The position numbers were made by a program, and so were the translations under genes. From Megasphaera vaginalis (ex Bordigoni et al. 2020) (GTDB lineage: Bacteria; Bacillota; Negativicutes; Veillonellales; Megasphaeraceae), in assembly GCF_900240295.1 (NCBI RefSeq), contig NZ_OEQB01000002.1, positions 282,302 to 346,301 on the forward strand: DNA of 64,000 nucleotides. The letters run 5' to 3'. Positions 7,632 through 16,808 of this stretch are shown piece by piece (the stretch's first letter is position 1; each line of letters begins with the position of its first letter). Below the pieces are notes generated by a model. That model ran no database searches. It was given only the letters and a program-made list of their open reading frames with translations, and was not told where the DNA came from.

Positions 7632-10037
7632 ATGGCTCGGTTCTATCGTATCTTGACGAGTTTCGTATGGGGATTCCTTTTTGCCGCCGTCTTGACGGCG
7701 GCGGGGCAGGAGATTGTGCTGTATGACAATACGGCTGATGACGGCTATGGAACGGCGCTGACGGCTTCATTGACCGGCACGGAGTATCGCGTGGAAGGCG
7801 CAGAGATACAGTTGGCCGATCAACTGTCCGCTGTTACGGCTGTCGAGGTTTTCGACTTTCAGGCTGCCGCGTACGGCAAGGCCCGAACCCCTTTATACTG
7901 GTATCCTCACTATGAAACGACAGTCGTCATTGCTGTCGACAGAAATCTTTGTAAAGAGGAAATTACCGGTTGGAATGATTTGCTGAAGAAAAAAATCCAC
8001 GTACAGCTGCCAGTGCAGAAGTTGGAGTTATCGACCATTATCATGGCGGTGACCTACGGTCTGACGCACCAGTTGTCCGGCGATGAAGGATTCGATTTTT
8101 TACGGCAAATGGATGAAGCCGGACTGATTCACTGGGAATACGGGACGTCGGGACTGCAATATTTCAGTCCCGTTGCCGACGGTGCGGCGGAGGCGTATAT
8201 TCTTTTCGATCATCAGGCGGAGCGGTTTCGCAGCCAGGGCGCTTTGTTGGAGGTCATCGTGCCGGCTGAAGGAACTCTCGTATTTACCAAGGGGTTGTTG
8301 GCACGGAGCGAACTGCCTATTAATGGAGCTGTTTTGCGGGAAGTTCTGCGAAACGAATGGCCGGAACGGTACGACGGCCAGCATCGCCCGGCGCAGGTGC
8401 AGCCGCTGTCGGCACAGGATAAACAACTGATTTTACAGGAAAGTTTGCGTTTGGCCGATGAGGAGCAAGCGCTTATCAGCCATTCTCAATATGTAACGAT
8501 CGGCATCGTAGGAGAAAGTATTTTCTTTTGCTTTCCCTTAGTGTTTTTTGCGTTGTTTCTGACCCGTCACATGGAACGCCGGATCATGCAGCGCGGTGTG
8601 CGCAAGGCCGTACTGAGATTGGGAACGGTTCTGGCCCTGTTCATCGGTATTCGCATCCTGAAATATTTGCTGAACGATTCTGCAGGGGCCTTGCTGCGGC
8701 TACTCTGGTATACGTATGGCCCTTTTGAACTGCTTATCACCCTTTTTTTGCTTTGGATCGCCTATAGCATAGATCGTGATGTCGATGATTCGCTGCCGCC
8801 GCGCTGGTTGAAATATCTGGCCGGTGTCGACGGGGCTGTATCGCTCGTTTATCTGACGAATGACTATCATCAACTGGTTTTTACCTTTGCAGACGATTTT
8901 CTGCATTATCAGCATAATTACGGCTACGGCGCCTTGCATCCGCTCTTCCTGCTGCTCATTGCGGCGCAGGCCTTCGGCGCCGTCGGTTGGATGATGTATA
9001 AGGCTCGCAGGCAGCGAGTGCTGAAGAAAAAAGTCATTGTCCTGATCGTGCTGATCGTGCTGCTGGCGCTGTACCTTTATGCGTATATTGAGGGAATTAC
9101 GCCTTTCAGGCGCACGCAGGTCGTTTTGGTCATCGTTTTTTTCTTGCTGCTCTTTTTGAAAGGCGCCTTGTGGAGCGGCATTATTCCTTCCAATCAGGGC
9201 TATATTAACCTCTTCGTCCATTCCGATTTATCTATGAAGCTTATGCATAAAGACGGAGAAATCGCTTTTTCGTCACGTTTTGCCGGTACGGAAGGCCGTA
9301 TCGTACGTCAGTCGGAACTGCCCATTCGCGGCAGTCTGATACGCTGGGAAGAGGATATCAGTGAGCTTCAGGAAAAACAGGAAAAGCTTCTTCATATCGG
9401 GCAAGCGCTGCAACAATCTTACCGCCTTCTTGGGCAGGAACGGGAACTGCAGCTCGAATCAGGCGTATTCAGGGCCAAAGAACGGCTTTACGATGAAATA
9501 GAAGCCGTTTTTGCCGAAAAGAAAAGAGAACTCATGAAATATCTGGCTGTTTTGGAACGAGATGATGATTCTGCCGAGTTCTTTCAGGCTATTCGTCGGC
9601 TCAATTTGTTGGCTTGTTTTTTGAAAAAACGTTGTGTCATGTTGCTGCGGGGGAAGGAGCGGCAGGTTTTGGCGGCTCGGGAATTGCATCTTGCCGTAGA
9701 AGAGAGTAAAAAGTATGCCAATGAAGCGGGAATCTCCTGCGCCGTCCTTTATGATCTGTCAGGTGAGGTGCCGACAGAAACGGCGCTGCGCTTTTATGAT
9801 ATTATGGAGAATGTTTTGGAACAGGCGATACTGCATCGGTCGGCGCCGCTGATGATCACTTTTTACAAAAAAGAGAGCATCTGCATGACCTTTCGCTTCG
9901 CAGCTGCGGAACCGTGGTTGCAACAGCAGTCGCTGTATGTCAAGAAAAACGGTTCGGACAGCAGCGTGCGGATTTGTGTGCACGATGAAGACGGACTGTG
10001 CGGAATTGATGTGGTGCAGGAGGAGGGAGGTATATGA
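7632..10037 (+). CDS. Binding-protein-like sensor with seven membrane helices and a degenerate kinase-like tail
   Basis: An 801-residue protein from ATG 7632, which follows the -10 at 7605-7610; the frame is open upstream to 7491 but that part precedes the promoter. Residues 1-25 form a signal peptide or anchor. Residues 26 to about 265 look like a periplasmic binding protein fold (EIVLYDNTADDGYG..., VVIAVDRNLCKEEITGWNDLL, LVFTKGLL...LPINGAVL). Seven hydrophobic helices follow from about 290 to 520. The cytoplasmic tail has a coiled coil (EDISELQEKQEKLLHIGQAL) and then a region with an N-box-like YDIMENVLEQAI but no phosphoacceptor histidine block and no DxGxG box. It overlaps the true kinase gene by 4 nt (ATGA). 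Role as a co-sensor is inferred; the ligand is unknown. Confidence 0.7.
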   Translation: MARFYRILTSFVWGFLFAAVLTAAGQEIVLYDNTADDGYGTALTASLTGTEYRVEGAEIQLADQLSAVTAVEVFDFQAAAYGKARTPLYWYPHYETTVVIAVDRNLCKEEITGWNDLLKKKIHVQLPVQKLELSTIIMAVTYGLTHQLSGDEGFDFLRQMDEAGLIHWEYGTSGLQYFSPVADGAAEAYILFDHQAERFRSQGALLEVIVPAEGTLVFTKGLLARSELPINGAVLREVLRNEWPERYDGQHRPAQVQPLSAQDKQLILQESLRLADEEQALISHSQYVTIGIVGESIFFCFPLVFFALFLTRHMERRIMQRGVRKAVLRLGTVLALFIGIRILKYLLNDSAGALLRLLWYTYGPFELLITLFLLWIAYSIDRDVDDSLPPRWLKYLAGVDGAVSLVYLTNDYHQLVFTFADDFLHYQHNYGYGALHPLFLLLIAAQAFGAVGWMMYKARRQRVLKKKVIVLIVLIVLLALYLYAYIEGITPFRRTQVVLVIVFFLLLFLKGALWSGIIPSNQGYINLFVHSDLSMKLMHKDGEIAFSSRFAGTEGRIVRQSELPIRGSLIRWEEDISELQEKQEKLLHIGQALQQSYRLLGQERELQLESGVFRAKERLYDEIEAVFAEKKRELMKYLAVLERDDDSAEFFQAIRRLNLLACFLKKRCVMLLRGKERQVLAARELHLAVEESKKYANEAGISCAVLYDLSGEVPTETALRFYDIMENVLEQAILHRSAPLMITFYKKESICMTFRFAAAEPWLQQQSLYVKKNGSDSSVRICVHDEDGLCGIDVVQEEGGI

Positions 10038-11458
10038 CGGAAATTTTTCTATATCCTTCTTCGTGGCGCGCCTGTTTGGTAGTGGCCGCCATGGTCGTGT
10101 TGCTGCTGCAGTTTTTGACCTGGCAGGAAGGGTGGTCCCTTTCCTCTTATCGGAATGCAAGACGGTTTTGTTGGGATATGTCCGTCATGGGGCTGCCCTT
10201 TTCGACACTTGTTGTCTTTGTTTTCTCCTATTCCAGCATTCAGGGAAATTTTTTGCTTATTGATTTTTGCGATACCTTTCGCAGTGCCGTTGTCATCCTC
10301 TGCCTGCTGCAATGTGTTTATTGGTGGAACCAGTGCCCCGGTATCCGTTGGATTCCTGCCGCCGCAGTCGCGTCGCTGCCCGTTTGGGATCACTTCATGC
10401 CTTATCCGCTGTTAGGAGCCCTCGTTTTTTCCCTCTGCTACAGTTGGCGGCAATGGCGACATATCAGGAAAATACAGGCAGACAGCCTATCGGCCTATTC
10501 CATCCAGCAGGCTATCGACAGTATGCCTATGGGCATCATGCTAGCGACGATAGATGGCAAGGGGCTGCTGATCAACAAAGCGATGTTTTATTTGATGAGG
10601 ATGCTGTTTAACCAGCATTTTCGCAATGCCCATGAATTATGGCGTCGCCTTCTCGGCTTTGCCGGCGCCTATGGGATCACTAAGGAATACTACGGAGATA
10701 AGATCTTGTTTCGTTTCCCTGACGGGAAAAGCAAGTTATTTTCCCGAACCGTTTTGCATTGGGGTAAGGAGCAAGCCATACAGATAACCGCTATTGATGT
10801 GACATTGCTCGACTCGCTGAATCAGACCTTGGAAGTGCAAAATGCCCTTTTTGAGCAGAACAGCCACGCTTTGAGAAATTCGCTCAAAAATTTGGAAAAA
10901 GTACAGCAAGGCAGGGCGTATACAGAAGTCGCCAGCAATATTCACGATCTCATGGGACAACGTATTACCATATTCCAACAGTTTCTCAAAAACAGAAGAC
11001 TCAGTGACTACCAAAGCATTATTCCCCTTGTCGGCAGCGTCATGACGGATCTTCGCAGGGAAATTACGATTTCTGCCAAGCAATTATTGAAGCAGTTGTT
11101 GCAGACCTATTGCGGTATCGGTATTCACATCGCTATTGACGGCCAGTTACCGCAAGACGAACGATATTCCGGCATTTTTGTCCGTACGATGCGGGAAGCT
11201 TTTACAAACGCCGTTCTTCACGGCAAGGCGACGGCTATTACGGTGCAACTTGAAGAATCGGAAGAGATGTATCGGATCGTGATTGCCGATAACGGTGAAG
11301 GTTGCGCCGCAATCGTTCCCGGACAAGGGCTGCGCAGCATACGCCAAGCCGTCGAAGGGGCGGGCGGTACGTTGCGGCTTGAAGGACAGCCCCATTTTAT
11401 GTTGGTCGCGGTTTTCCGGAAAGAGCGTGAAACGGAAGGGAGGAATAGCGATGATTAA
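10034..11458 (+). CDS. Membrane histidine kinase, NarL/HisKA_3 type
   Basis: The 474-residue protein begins within the ATGA overlap with the preceding sensor gene. Residues 10-140 contain four to five membrane helices. Residues 155-260 resemble a PAS-like linker (IDSMPMGIMLATIDGKGLLINKA). The phosphoacceptor is H304 in SNIHDLMGQRITIFQQFL, the HisKA_3 pattern. The ATPase domain has an N box at 386-397 (MREAFTNAVLHG) and a G box DNGEG at 419-423, with GQGLRSI at 430-436. All catalytic boxes missing from the upstream protein are present here, so this is the active kinase. It overlaps the response regulator gene by 8 nt, implying tight co-translation. Confidence 0.9.
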   Translation: MTEIFLYPSSWRACLVVAAMVVLLLQFLTWQEGWSLSSYRNARRFCWDMSVMGLPFSTLVVFVFSYSSIQGNFLLIDFCDTFRSAVVILCLLQCVYWWNQCPGIRWIPAAAVASLPVWDHFMPYPLLGALVFSLCYSWRQWRHIRKIQADSLSAYSIQQAIDSMPMGIMLATIDGKGLLINKAMFYLMRMLFNQHFRNAHELWRRLLGFAGAYGITKEYYGDKILFRFPDGKSKLFSRTVLHWGKEQAIQITAIDVTLLDSLNQTLEVQNALFEQNSHALRNSLKNLEKVQQGRAYTEVASNIHDLMGQRITIFQQFLKNRRLSDYQSIIPLVGSVMTDLRREITISAKQLLKQLLQTYCGIGIHIAIDGQLPQDERYSGIFVRTMREAFTNAVLHGKATAITVQLEESEEMYRIVIADNGEGCAAIVPGQGLRSIRQAVEGAGGTLRLEGQPHFMLVAVFRKERETEGRNSDD

Positions 11459-12083
11459 GGTATTGATCGTAGATGACCAAAAAATATTGCTTGACGGTAT
11501 TGCCGAGTTGTTTCACGGCAGTGATCTGGTGACCGTCGTCGGCAGCATCACTTTGCCTGATCTGGTGGAGATTTACTGCAGCCGGAAAGCCCCCGATCTG
11601 GTTTTGATGGATATTTGCATGGAGAGCAAAACGACAGGTTTTTTTGTGACGAAACGGCTGAAGAAAAAGTTTCCGAATCTTAAAGTTGTTTTGATGACAG
11701 GGTTTCCCGAATGGAATTTTATTCAGAAAGCCCGTGAAGCCGGTGCCGACAGTTTTATTTACAAAGACGGCTCGGCAGATGATTTTATTTCCTGCATACG
11801 GCGAACGATGGAAGGCGAACATGTCTATCCTCTTCCGGACGGCAAGGAGTCTTTCGGCTTCGGTTTTTATGACGCCCGGCTGACGCGACGTGAAATGGAA
11901 ATTTTGTCTCTGTTGTGTCGAAATATGAGCCGGAAGGAAGTGGCGCAGGCGTTGGGGATCGCAGGGAGTACTGTCAATTTCCATATTAACAATATGCTGA
12001 CGAAAACGGGTCACAAGAACATTGTCGGTCTTGCCGTCGAGGCGGCGAATCGGGGGTATATTGATCCGGAGGTGGGAGAATAG
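11451..12083 (+). CDS. LuxR/NarL-family response regulator
   Basis: A 210-residue regulator from ATG 11451, preceded by GGGAGG; the start lies inside the end of the kinase gene. The receiver domain has D8/D9, phosphoacceptor D54 (DLVLMD) and K105 (FIYKDG). The DNA-binding domain at about 143-205 has the LuxR pattern LTRREMEILSLLCRNMSRKEVAQAL followed by STVNFHINNML. It should be phosphorylated by the kinase encoded immediately upstream. Targets cannot be read from this window; a terminator ends the operon at 12122-12157. Confidence 0.93.
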   Translation: MIKVLIVDDQKILLDGIAELFHGSDLVTVVGSITLPDLVEIYCSRKAPDLVLMDICMESKTTGFFVTKRLKKKFPNLKVVLMTGFPEWNFIQKAREAGADSFIYKDGSADDFISCIRRTMEGEHVYPLPDGKESFGFGFYDARLTRREMEILSLLCRNMSRKEVAQALGIAGSTVNFHINNMLTKTGHKNIVGLAVEAANRGYIDPEVGE

Positions 12084-12121
12084 AAAAAGGAAGGACCGTA
12101 AATTTTACAACCCTTGCGTTC

Positions 12122-12157
12122 AAGGCAGCTATCCGTTATAAAGAATAGCTGCCTTTT
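12122..12157 (+). terminator. Terminator of the signalling operon
   Basis: Eleven-base perfect arms (12122-12132, 12145-12155) with a 12-nt loop and TTTTT following. Confidence 0.85.
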
Positions 12158-12184
12158 TGCCGTGTTGAAATGACTACGTGAAAA

Positions 12185-12210
12185 TAGGGCACTGCAGTTG
12201 CAGTGCCCTA
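12185..12210 (-). terminator. Terminator of the giant activase gene
   Basis: Twelve-base perfect arms (12185-12196, 12199-12210). On the minus strand the hairpin is followed by ATTTTC, in the right place to end the gene at 12266-16576. Confidence 0.7.
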
Positions 12211-12265
12211 CCGGGAGAGAACGGGTCACGCCGAAGTGTTTGAACGGCAAGGCGTATTAGGCCCG

Positions 12266-15200
12266 TTATTTTTTTAACGTGCTGTTGATGCGGACATCTT
12301 TCAAGAAAGGAATCGTCGGCTTTTCCGTTTCGGCCAGAGGTTCCCGAATGCTTTCAAAGGTCGTCGTCAGCATCAGTTTCAGTCGGTTCGTCTGATTGAC
12401 GGAACTGGCGCTGGGATCGTAGTCGATGGCAACAATGTTCGTATCGGGGAAAGCGGCCTTCAAGGTCTTGATCATGCCCTTGCCCGTTACATGATTCGGC
12501 AGGCAGGCCCAAGGCTGGAGGCAGACGATATTTTTGGCTCCACGTTTGATGAGGTCGATCATGTCGCCCGTAAGAAACCAGCCTTCGCCGGCAACGTGAC
12601 CGAGGGAGAGGAATTCTTTCGCTTCGGCGGCAATATCGTAAATGGACGTAATGCTGTCGAAATGACGGCTCTTTTTGACGGCATCGGCATAGGGCTTGCG
12701 ATACCAGTCGAGCAGTTTGACGGAAATCTTACTGGCTGCCGAAGAGAGCCACGTGCCGGAAAGATATTTATGGCGGAACTGGCTGTCCAAAAGACCGTAG
12801 TAAAAGAAGTCGGCCAGTCCGGAGACGATGATTTCGCCGCCTTCCTCTTCAATCATGCGGACGATTTGATTGTTGGCGATAGGATGGAATTTGACATAGA
12901 TCTCGCCGACCAAACCGATGCGCGGTTTCTTTTCGCCGGTCATGCCGATGTTGTCAAACTCTTCAATGAGATTGTGAATGTTTTTCCTGAATGTGGCGAT
13001 ATCGGCTTTGATCAAATCGGCGGCGCACTTTTTCTGCCATTTTTTGAAGAGCGCTTCCGCAGTCCCTTTGACTTTTTCGTAAGGCCTGGTGCGATACAGG
13101 ACCTGCTGGAGGGCATCGCCGTAAATCATCCCCTGTAACAGGCGATGCCAGAAACCGATTTTCGGATCAAAGCCGGGCTGGCGGTTCAAGCCTTTCGTAT
13201 TCAATGAGATGATGGGGATATTCGGCATGTTGGCGTCAGCCAGGGCTTTGCGGATCATGCCAATGTAGTTTGTCGCGCGGCAGCAGCCGCCGGTTTGCGA
13301 GATGATAACCGAAGTGTTGTCCAAATCGTATTTGCCGGATTTTAAGGCCGTGATGATCTGGCCGAGCGACATGATGGCCGGATAGCAGGCGTCATTATGG
13401 ATATAGGCCAACCCCGTATCAATGGCCTCCTGACCCTGATGAGGCAATAATTCCATATGAAATCCCGCATGGGCGAAAGCGGCCTGAAACAGGGGAAAGT
13501 GGATCGGCGTCATTTCCGGCGCCAAAATGACATGCGTTTTCTTATCCGCTTTTGTAAAGATCGCTTTTTCATAGGAATAAGGTTCCGTAATCTCTTCGCT
13601 TCGCTGACGATGGTTCATGACGAAAAGCAGCGAGCGGAGACGGATGCGGATTGCGCCGAGATTAGAGCCTTCGTCAATCTTTAGCAGCGTGTGGATTTTA
13701 TGACCGTGTGTCAGTATTTCCTGCACCTGATCGGCAACGATGGCGTCCAGTCCGCAGCCGAAAGAGTTCAGTTCGACGAGCTCCAGATTATCGTGCGCGG
13801 CGACATATTGAGCCGCTCGATAGAGCCGTGAATGATATGACCACTGATCGACGACGCGCAGGTGCCCGGGAAAGCGGCCGAGAGGCGCAACGCCGTCTTC
13901 CGTCAGGACGGCAAGGCCGAGGCTGTTGATCAATTCCGGAATACCGTGATTGATTTCCGGATCGACATGGTAAGGCCTGCCGCTGAGGACGATGGCCCGT
14001 TCGCCGTTTTTATCAAGCATGGCCAGCGTTTTTTCCGTCACGTCGCAGTATTCTTTTTTATACCGTTCTTCTTCGTCCCAAGCAGCTGTCGCTGCAATTC
14101 GGATCTCCTCCTTACCGAGATTCCAGACTTGAAGTTCTTCCTGAAGACGGGGAATAATGCGCTTTTTATCATGGAGCGGCAGGAACGGACAAAGGTATAC
14201 GGTGTTGCTGTCTGCGAGCCGTTCCGACATGTTGTGTCGGATCACTTCGGGATAACTCATGACCATCGGGCAGTTGAACGTATTGTCCTTCGATTCTTCG
14301 GAAGGGCCGTTCTGGATGCAGGGATAAAAAATACGGTCGACACCTTTTTCGAGCAGGTTTTCAATATGGCCGTGGACGAGTTTTGCCGGATAACAGGCCG
14401 AATCTGAAGGGATCGTATCCATCGCTTTCTGAAACAGCGCTTTTGACGATGTGTCGGAAAGGACTACGGTATAGCCGAGCTTCGTAAAGAAGGTAAACCA
14501 GAAGGGGTAATCTTCATACATGTTCAATACCCGCGGCAAGCCGACCGTACCGCGCGGCGCATCGGCAAGGGGGGTGTAATGTGCGAACAGGCGGGCATAT
14601 TTAGTTTTGTAAAGATTGGGGAGTACTTTTCTGGCCGCATTGACGGAGCCGGCGGCGCCGCGTTCACAGCGGTTGCCGGTGATAAAGGAACGGCCGTCGT
14701 TAAATGTGTTGACCGTCAGGAGACAATTATTGGTGCATTGACCGCAATGCCTGATGGACGTATCGACGCGCAAAGCCTCCAGTCCGGCAGCGTCCAGGAG
14801 CGTCGTCTTGACGTGATCGGCATGATAAGCGGAACGGCAGATCAATCCCATTCCGAAGGCTCCCATGAGTCCGGCTATGGATGGCCGGATAACGTGGCGG
14901 CCCAGCAGCTTTTCAAAAGCGCGGAGCACGGCGTCATTGTAAAAGGTACCGCCCTGCACGACGATATGGTTGCCTAATTTGGCAGGGTCTTTGACCTTTA
15001 TTACCTTATATAAGGCGTTCTTAATAACGGAATAAGACAGGCCGGAAGAAATATCGGCCATGGTGGCGCCTTCTTTTTGCGCCTGTTTTACCTTGGAATT
15101 CATGAAAACGGTGCAGCGCGAGCCCAGATCAATAGGCGCTGAGGCGGTTAGCGCCGCCTTGGAAAAATCTTCTATCGACATGTTCAGTGATTTTGCGAAC

Positions 15201-16576
15201 GTATCCAAAAAGGAACCGCAGCCTGCAGAGCAAGCCTCATTGAGCAAAATGTCTTCAATATGGCCGTCTTTGAGGCGGCTGCACTTCATATCTTGTCCGC
15301 CAATATCCAAAATGAAGTCAACGTCAGGGCAAAAATGAGCGGCAGCTTGGTAGTGTGCGATTGTTTCCACTTCGCCCAAGTCGATATGAAGGGCTTCTTT
15401 CAAAAGAAATTCACCGTAGCCGGTAATGCCTGTTTTGGCGATAAAAGCGGTAGACGGCATTTTCCTGTAAATAGCCGCAATGATATCTTTTGCCGCCTGT
15501 AAAGGACTGCCTTCGTTGTTTTGATAATGAGAATAGAGAATCTTATTGTCTTCGCTGAGCAGCACGGCTTTGATCGTCGTTGACCCGGCATCGATGCCGA
15601 GATAGCAGGGGCCGCTGTATGCGGCAAGATTACCGCGGGCTACGGTATGTGAACCGTGGCGTTTTCTGAATTCAGCCAGTTCTTCCGGCGAGACGAACAG
15701 CGGTTCAATACGATCCGATTTGGCCAATGTCGATTCGTCAACGCTGCGCAATTGTCCCATGAGGTTCATGAAGGATATGGGGGCGGCGTCAAAGCTGCCG
15801 AGGGCTGCGCCGATAGCCACGTAGACCTGTGCGTTTTCAGGGGTGACGACATGCTCCGCATCAAGGTGCAGTGTGTCGGCAAACTGTTGCCGCAGCTGCG
15901 GCAGAAATGTCAGCGGGCCGCCTAAAAAGCAAACGGTGCCACGGATCGGCCGGCCGCAGGCCAGCCCGGTAATCGTCTGCAAAACGATGGATTGCAGTAC
16001 GGAGGCGGAGACGTTTTCTTTGCTGGCGCCGTCATTTAACAGCGCCTGCACATCTGTTTTGGCGAAGACGCCACAGCGCGCGGCAATGGGATAGAGCGTG
16101 TCCGATTTTTCCGCCAGGGCATTCAGTCCGAGCGCATCGGTGTGGAGCAAGGTGGCCATTTGATCGATAAATGCGCCGGTGCCGCCGGCACAATTGCCGT
16201 TCATGCGGTGTTCATTGCCGCCTGTCAGATAGGTGATCTTGGCGTCTTCTCCGCCCAGCTCAATGATTACATCCGACTGCGGGTGGTACGTGCGGACCGC
16301 TTTGGTGCCGGCAATTACTTCCTGGACGAAAGGGATGTGCAGATAATCTGCCAGCGCGATACCGCCGGACCCCGTAATAGCGACGGTGATCTGCTGATCG
16401 CCGAAAATTTCATAAGCATTTTCCAATAGATCCCATACTTTTTGGCGGATGTCCGTATAATGGCGTACATAGCAGGCATGAAGGCACTGCTTCAGGTCGT
16501 TGAGAACGGCAATTTTTACTGTTGTCGAACCGATATCGATGCCGATATGAAGTAAATTTTTCATTGTATTCACCAT
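12266..16576 (-). CDS. Giant acyl-CoA dehydratase activase-related protein (two ASKHA ATPase domains plus DUF2229/HgdB-like region)
   Basis: A 1436-residue protein. Residues 8-260 and about 325-575 are two BadF/BcrA-type ASKHA ATPase domains (GIDIGSTTVKIAVL, GGEDAKI, NGNCAGGTGAF; then GIDAGSTTIKAVLL, GGQDMKC, EACSAGCGSF). The cysteines in the NCAGG and CSAGC loops resemble those that bridge a 4Fe-4S cluster in 2-hydroxyglutaryl-CoA dehydratase activator. The C-terminal 800 residues match the DUF2229/HgdB-like region, with conserved Cys in YPAKLVHGH, DACYPAIMSLGQ and TGGCCRATNY. The family is widespread in anaerobic Firmicutes but its substrate is unknown; an ATP-driven low-potential electron transfer is inferred. 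The first ATG (16576) lacks a good ribosome site; ATG 16564, preceded by GGTG, is an alternative that removes four residues. Confidence 0.85.
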   Translation of the reverse strand: MVNTMKNLLHIGIDIGSTTVKIAVLNDLKQCLHACYVRHYTDIRQKVWDLLENAYEIFGDQQITVAITGSGGIALADYLHIPFVQEVIAGTKAVRTYHPQSDVIIELGGEDAKITYLTGGNEHRMNGNCAGGTGAFIDQMATLLHTDALGLNALAEKSDTLYPIAARCGVFAKTDVQALLNDGASKENVSASVLQSIVLQTITGLACGRPIRGTVCFLGGPLTFLPQLRQQFADTLHLDAEHVVTPENAQVYVAIGAALGSFDAAPISFMNLMGQLRSVDESTLAKSDRIEPLFVSPEELAEFRKRHGSHTVARGNLAAYSGPCYLGIDAGSTTIKAVLLSEDNKILYSHYQNNEGSPLQAAKDIIAAIYRKMPSTAFIAKTGITGYGEFLLKEALHIDLGEVETIAHYQAAAHFCPDVDFILDIGGQDMKCSRLKDGHIEDILLNEACSAGCGSFLDTFAKSLNMSIEDFSKAALTASAPIDLGSRCTVFMNSKVKQAQKEGATMADISSGLSYSVIKNALYKVIKVKDPAKLGNHIVVQGGTFYNDAVLRAFEKLLGRHVIRPSIAGLMGAFGMGLICRSAYHADHVKTTLLDAAGLEALRVDTSIRHCGQCTNNCLLTVNTFNDGRSFITGNRCERGAAGSVNAARKVLPNLYKTKYARLFAHYTPLADAPRGTVGLPRVLNMYEDYPFWFTFFTKLGYTVVLSDTSSKALFQKAMDTIPSDSACYPAKLVHGHIENLLEKGVDRIFYPCIQNGPSEESKDNTFNCPMVMSYPEVIRHNMSERLADSNTVYLCPFLPLHDKKRIIPRLQEELQVWNLGKEEIRIAATAAWDEEERYKKEYCDVTEKTLAMLDKNGERAIVLSGRPYHVDPEINHGIPELINSLGLAVLTEDGVAPLGRFPGHLRVVDQWSYHSRLYRAAQYVAAHDNLELVELNSFGCGLDAIVADQVQEILTHGHKIHTLLKIDEGSNLGAIRIRLRSLLFVMNHRQRSEEITEPYSYEKAIFTKADKKTHVILAPEMTPIHFPLFQAAFAHAGFHMELLPHQGQEAIDTGLAYIHNDACYPAIMSLGQIITALKSGKYDLDNTSVIISQTGGCCRATNYIGMIRKALADANMPNIPIISLNTKGLNRQPGFDPKIGFWHRLLQGMIYGDALQQVLYRTRPYEKVKGTAEALFKKWQKKCAADLIKADIATFRKNIHNLIEEFDNIGMTGEKKPRIGLVGEIYVKFHPIANNQIVRMIEEEGGEIIVSGLADFFYYGLLDSQFRHKYLSGTWLSSAASKISVKLLDWYRKPYADAVKKSRHFDSITSIYDIAAEAKEFLSLGHVAGEGWFLTGDMIDLIKRGAKNIVCLQPWACLPNHVTGKGMIKTLKAAFPDTNIVAIDYDPSASSVNQTNRLKLMLTTTFESIREPLAETEKPTIPFLKDVRINSTLKK

Positions 16577-16597
16577 GCCGGATAACCGGTCTTTCTG

Positions 16598-16633
16598 TAG
16601 ACTTTTTAGACTATAGAATACTGAAATAGTCTA
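16598..16633 (-). promoter_or_regulatory. Inverted repeat TAGACTAT, candidate operator of the activase gene
   Basis: TAGACTAT (16607-16614) and its complement ATAGTCTA (16626-16633) are separated by 11 nt; a further TAGACT half-site lies at 16599-16604. The repeat starts where transcription from the minus-strand -10 would begin, so a bound protein would block it. Confidence 0.45.
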
Positions 16634-16639
16634 TCTTAC

Positions 16640-16667
16640 ATTATACCATATGAAGCTAATTCGTGAA
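16640..16667 (-). promoter_or_regulatory. Promoter of the activase gene
   Basis: Minus-strand TATAAT at 16645-16640, preceded by an extended TGG, with a weak -35 TTCACG at 16667-16662 and a 16-nt spacer. Confidence 0.55.
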
Positions 16668-16762
16668 GAGGAGAAATAGATACGGTTTAAAATAAAAAAA
16701 TCTGTCGAAAGAACAGGCTTTTGATGAAAATATTTTTGGTATTATCCCAGAATAAAGTATGG

Positions 16763-16768
16763 TACAAT
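16763..16768 (+). promoter_or_regulatory. Extended -10 element upstream of speE
   Basis: TACAAT preceded by TGG (extended -10). No convincing -35 is seen. It lies 40 nt before the speE start. Confidence 0.45.
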
Positions 16769-16808
16769 GAACGAGAACCATTCATTACGATTTGAAGGAG
16801 GAACTGCA

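Noticed and set aside
12491..13138. Plus-strand frames within the giant activase gene (also 13862-14407 and 14579-14977)
   Set aside because: They lie opposite conserved activase coding sequence and encode no recognisable protein.
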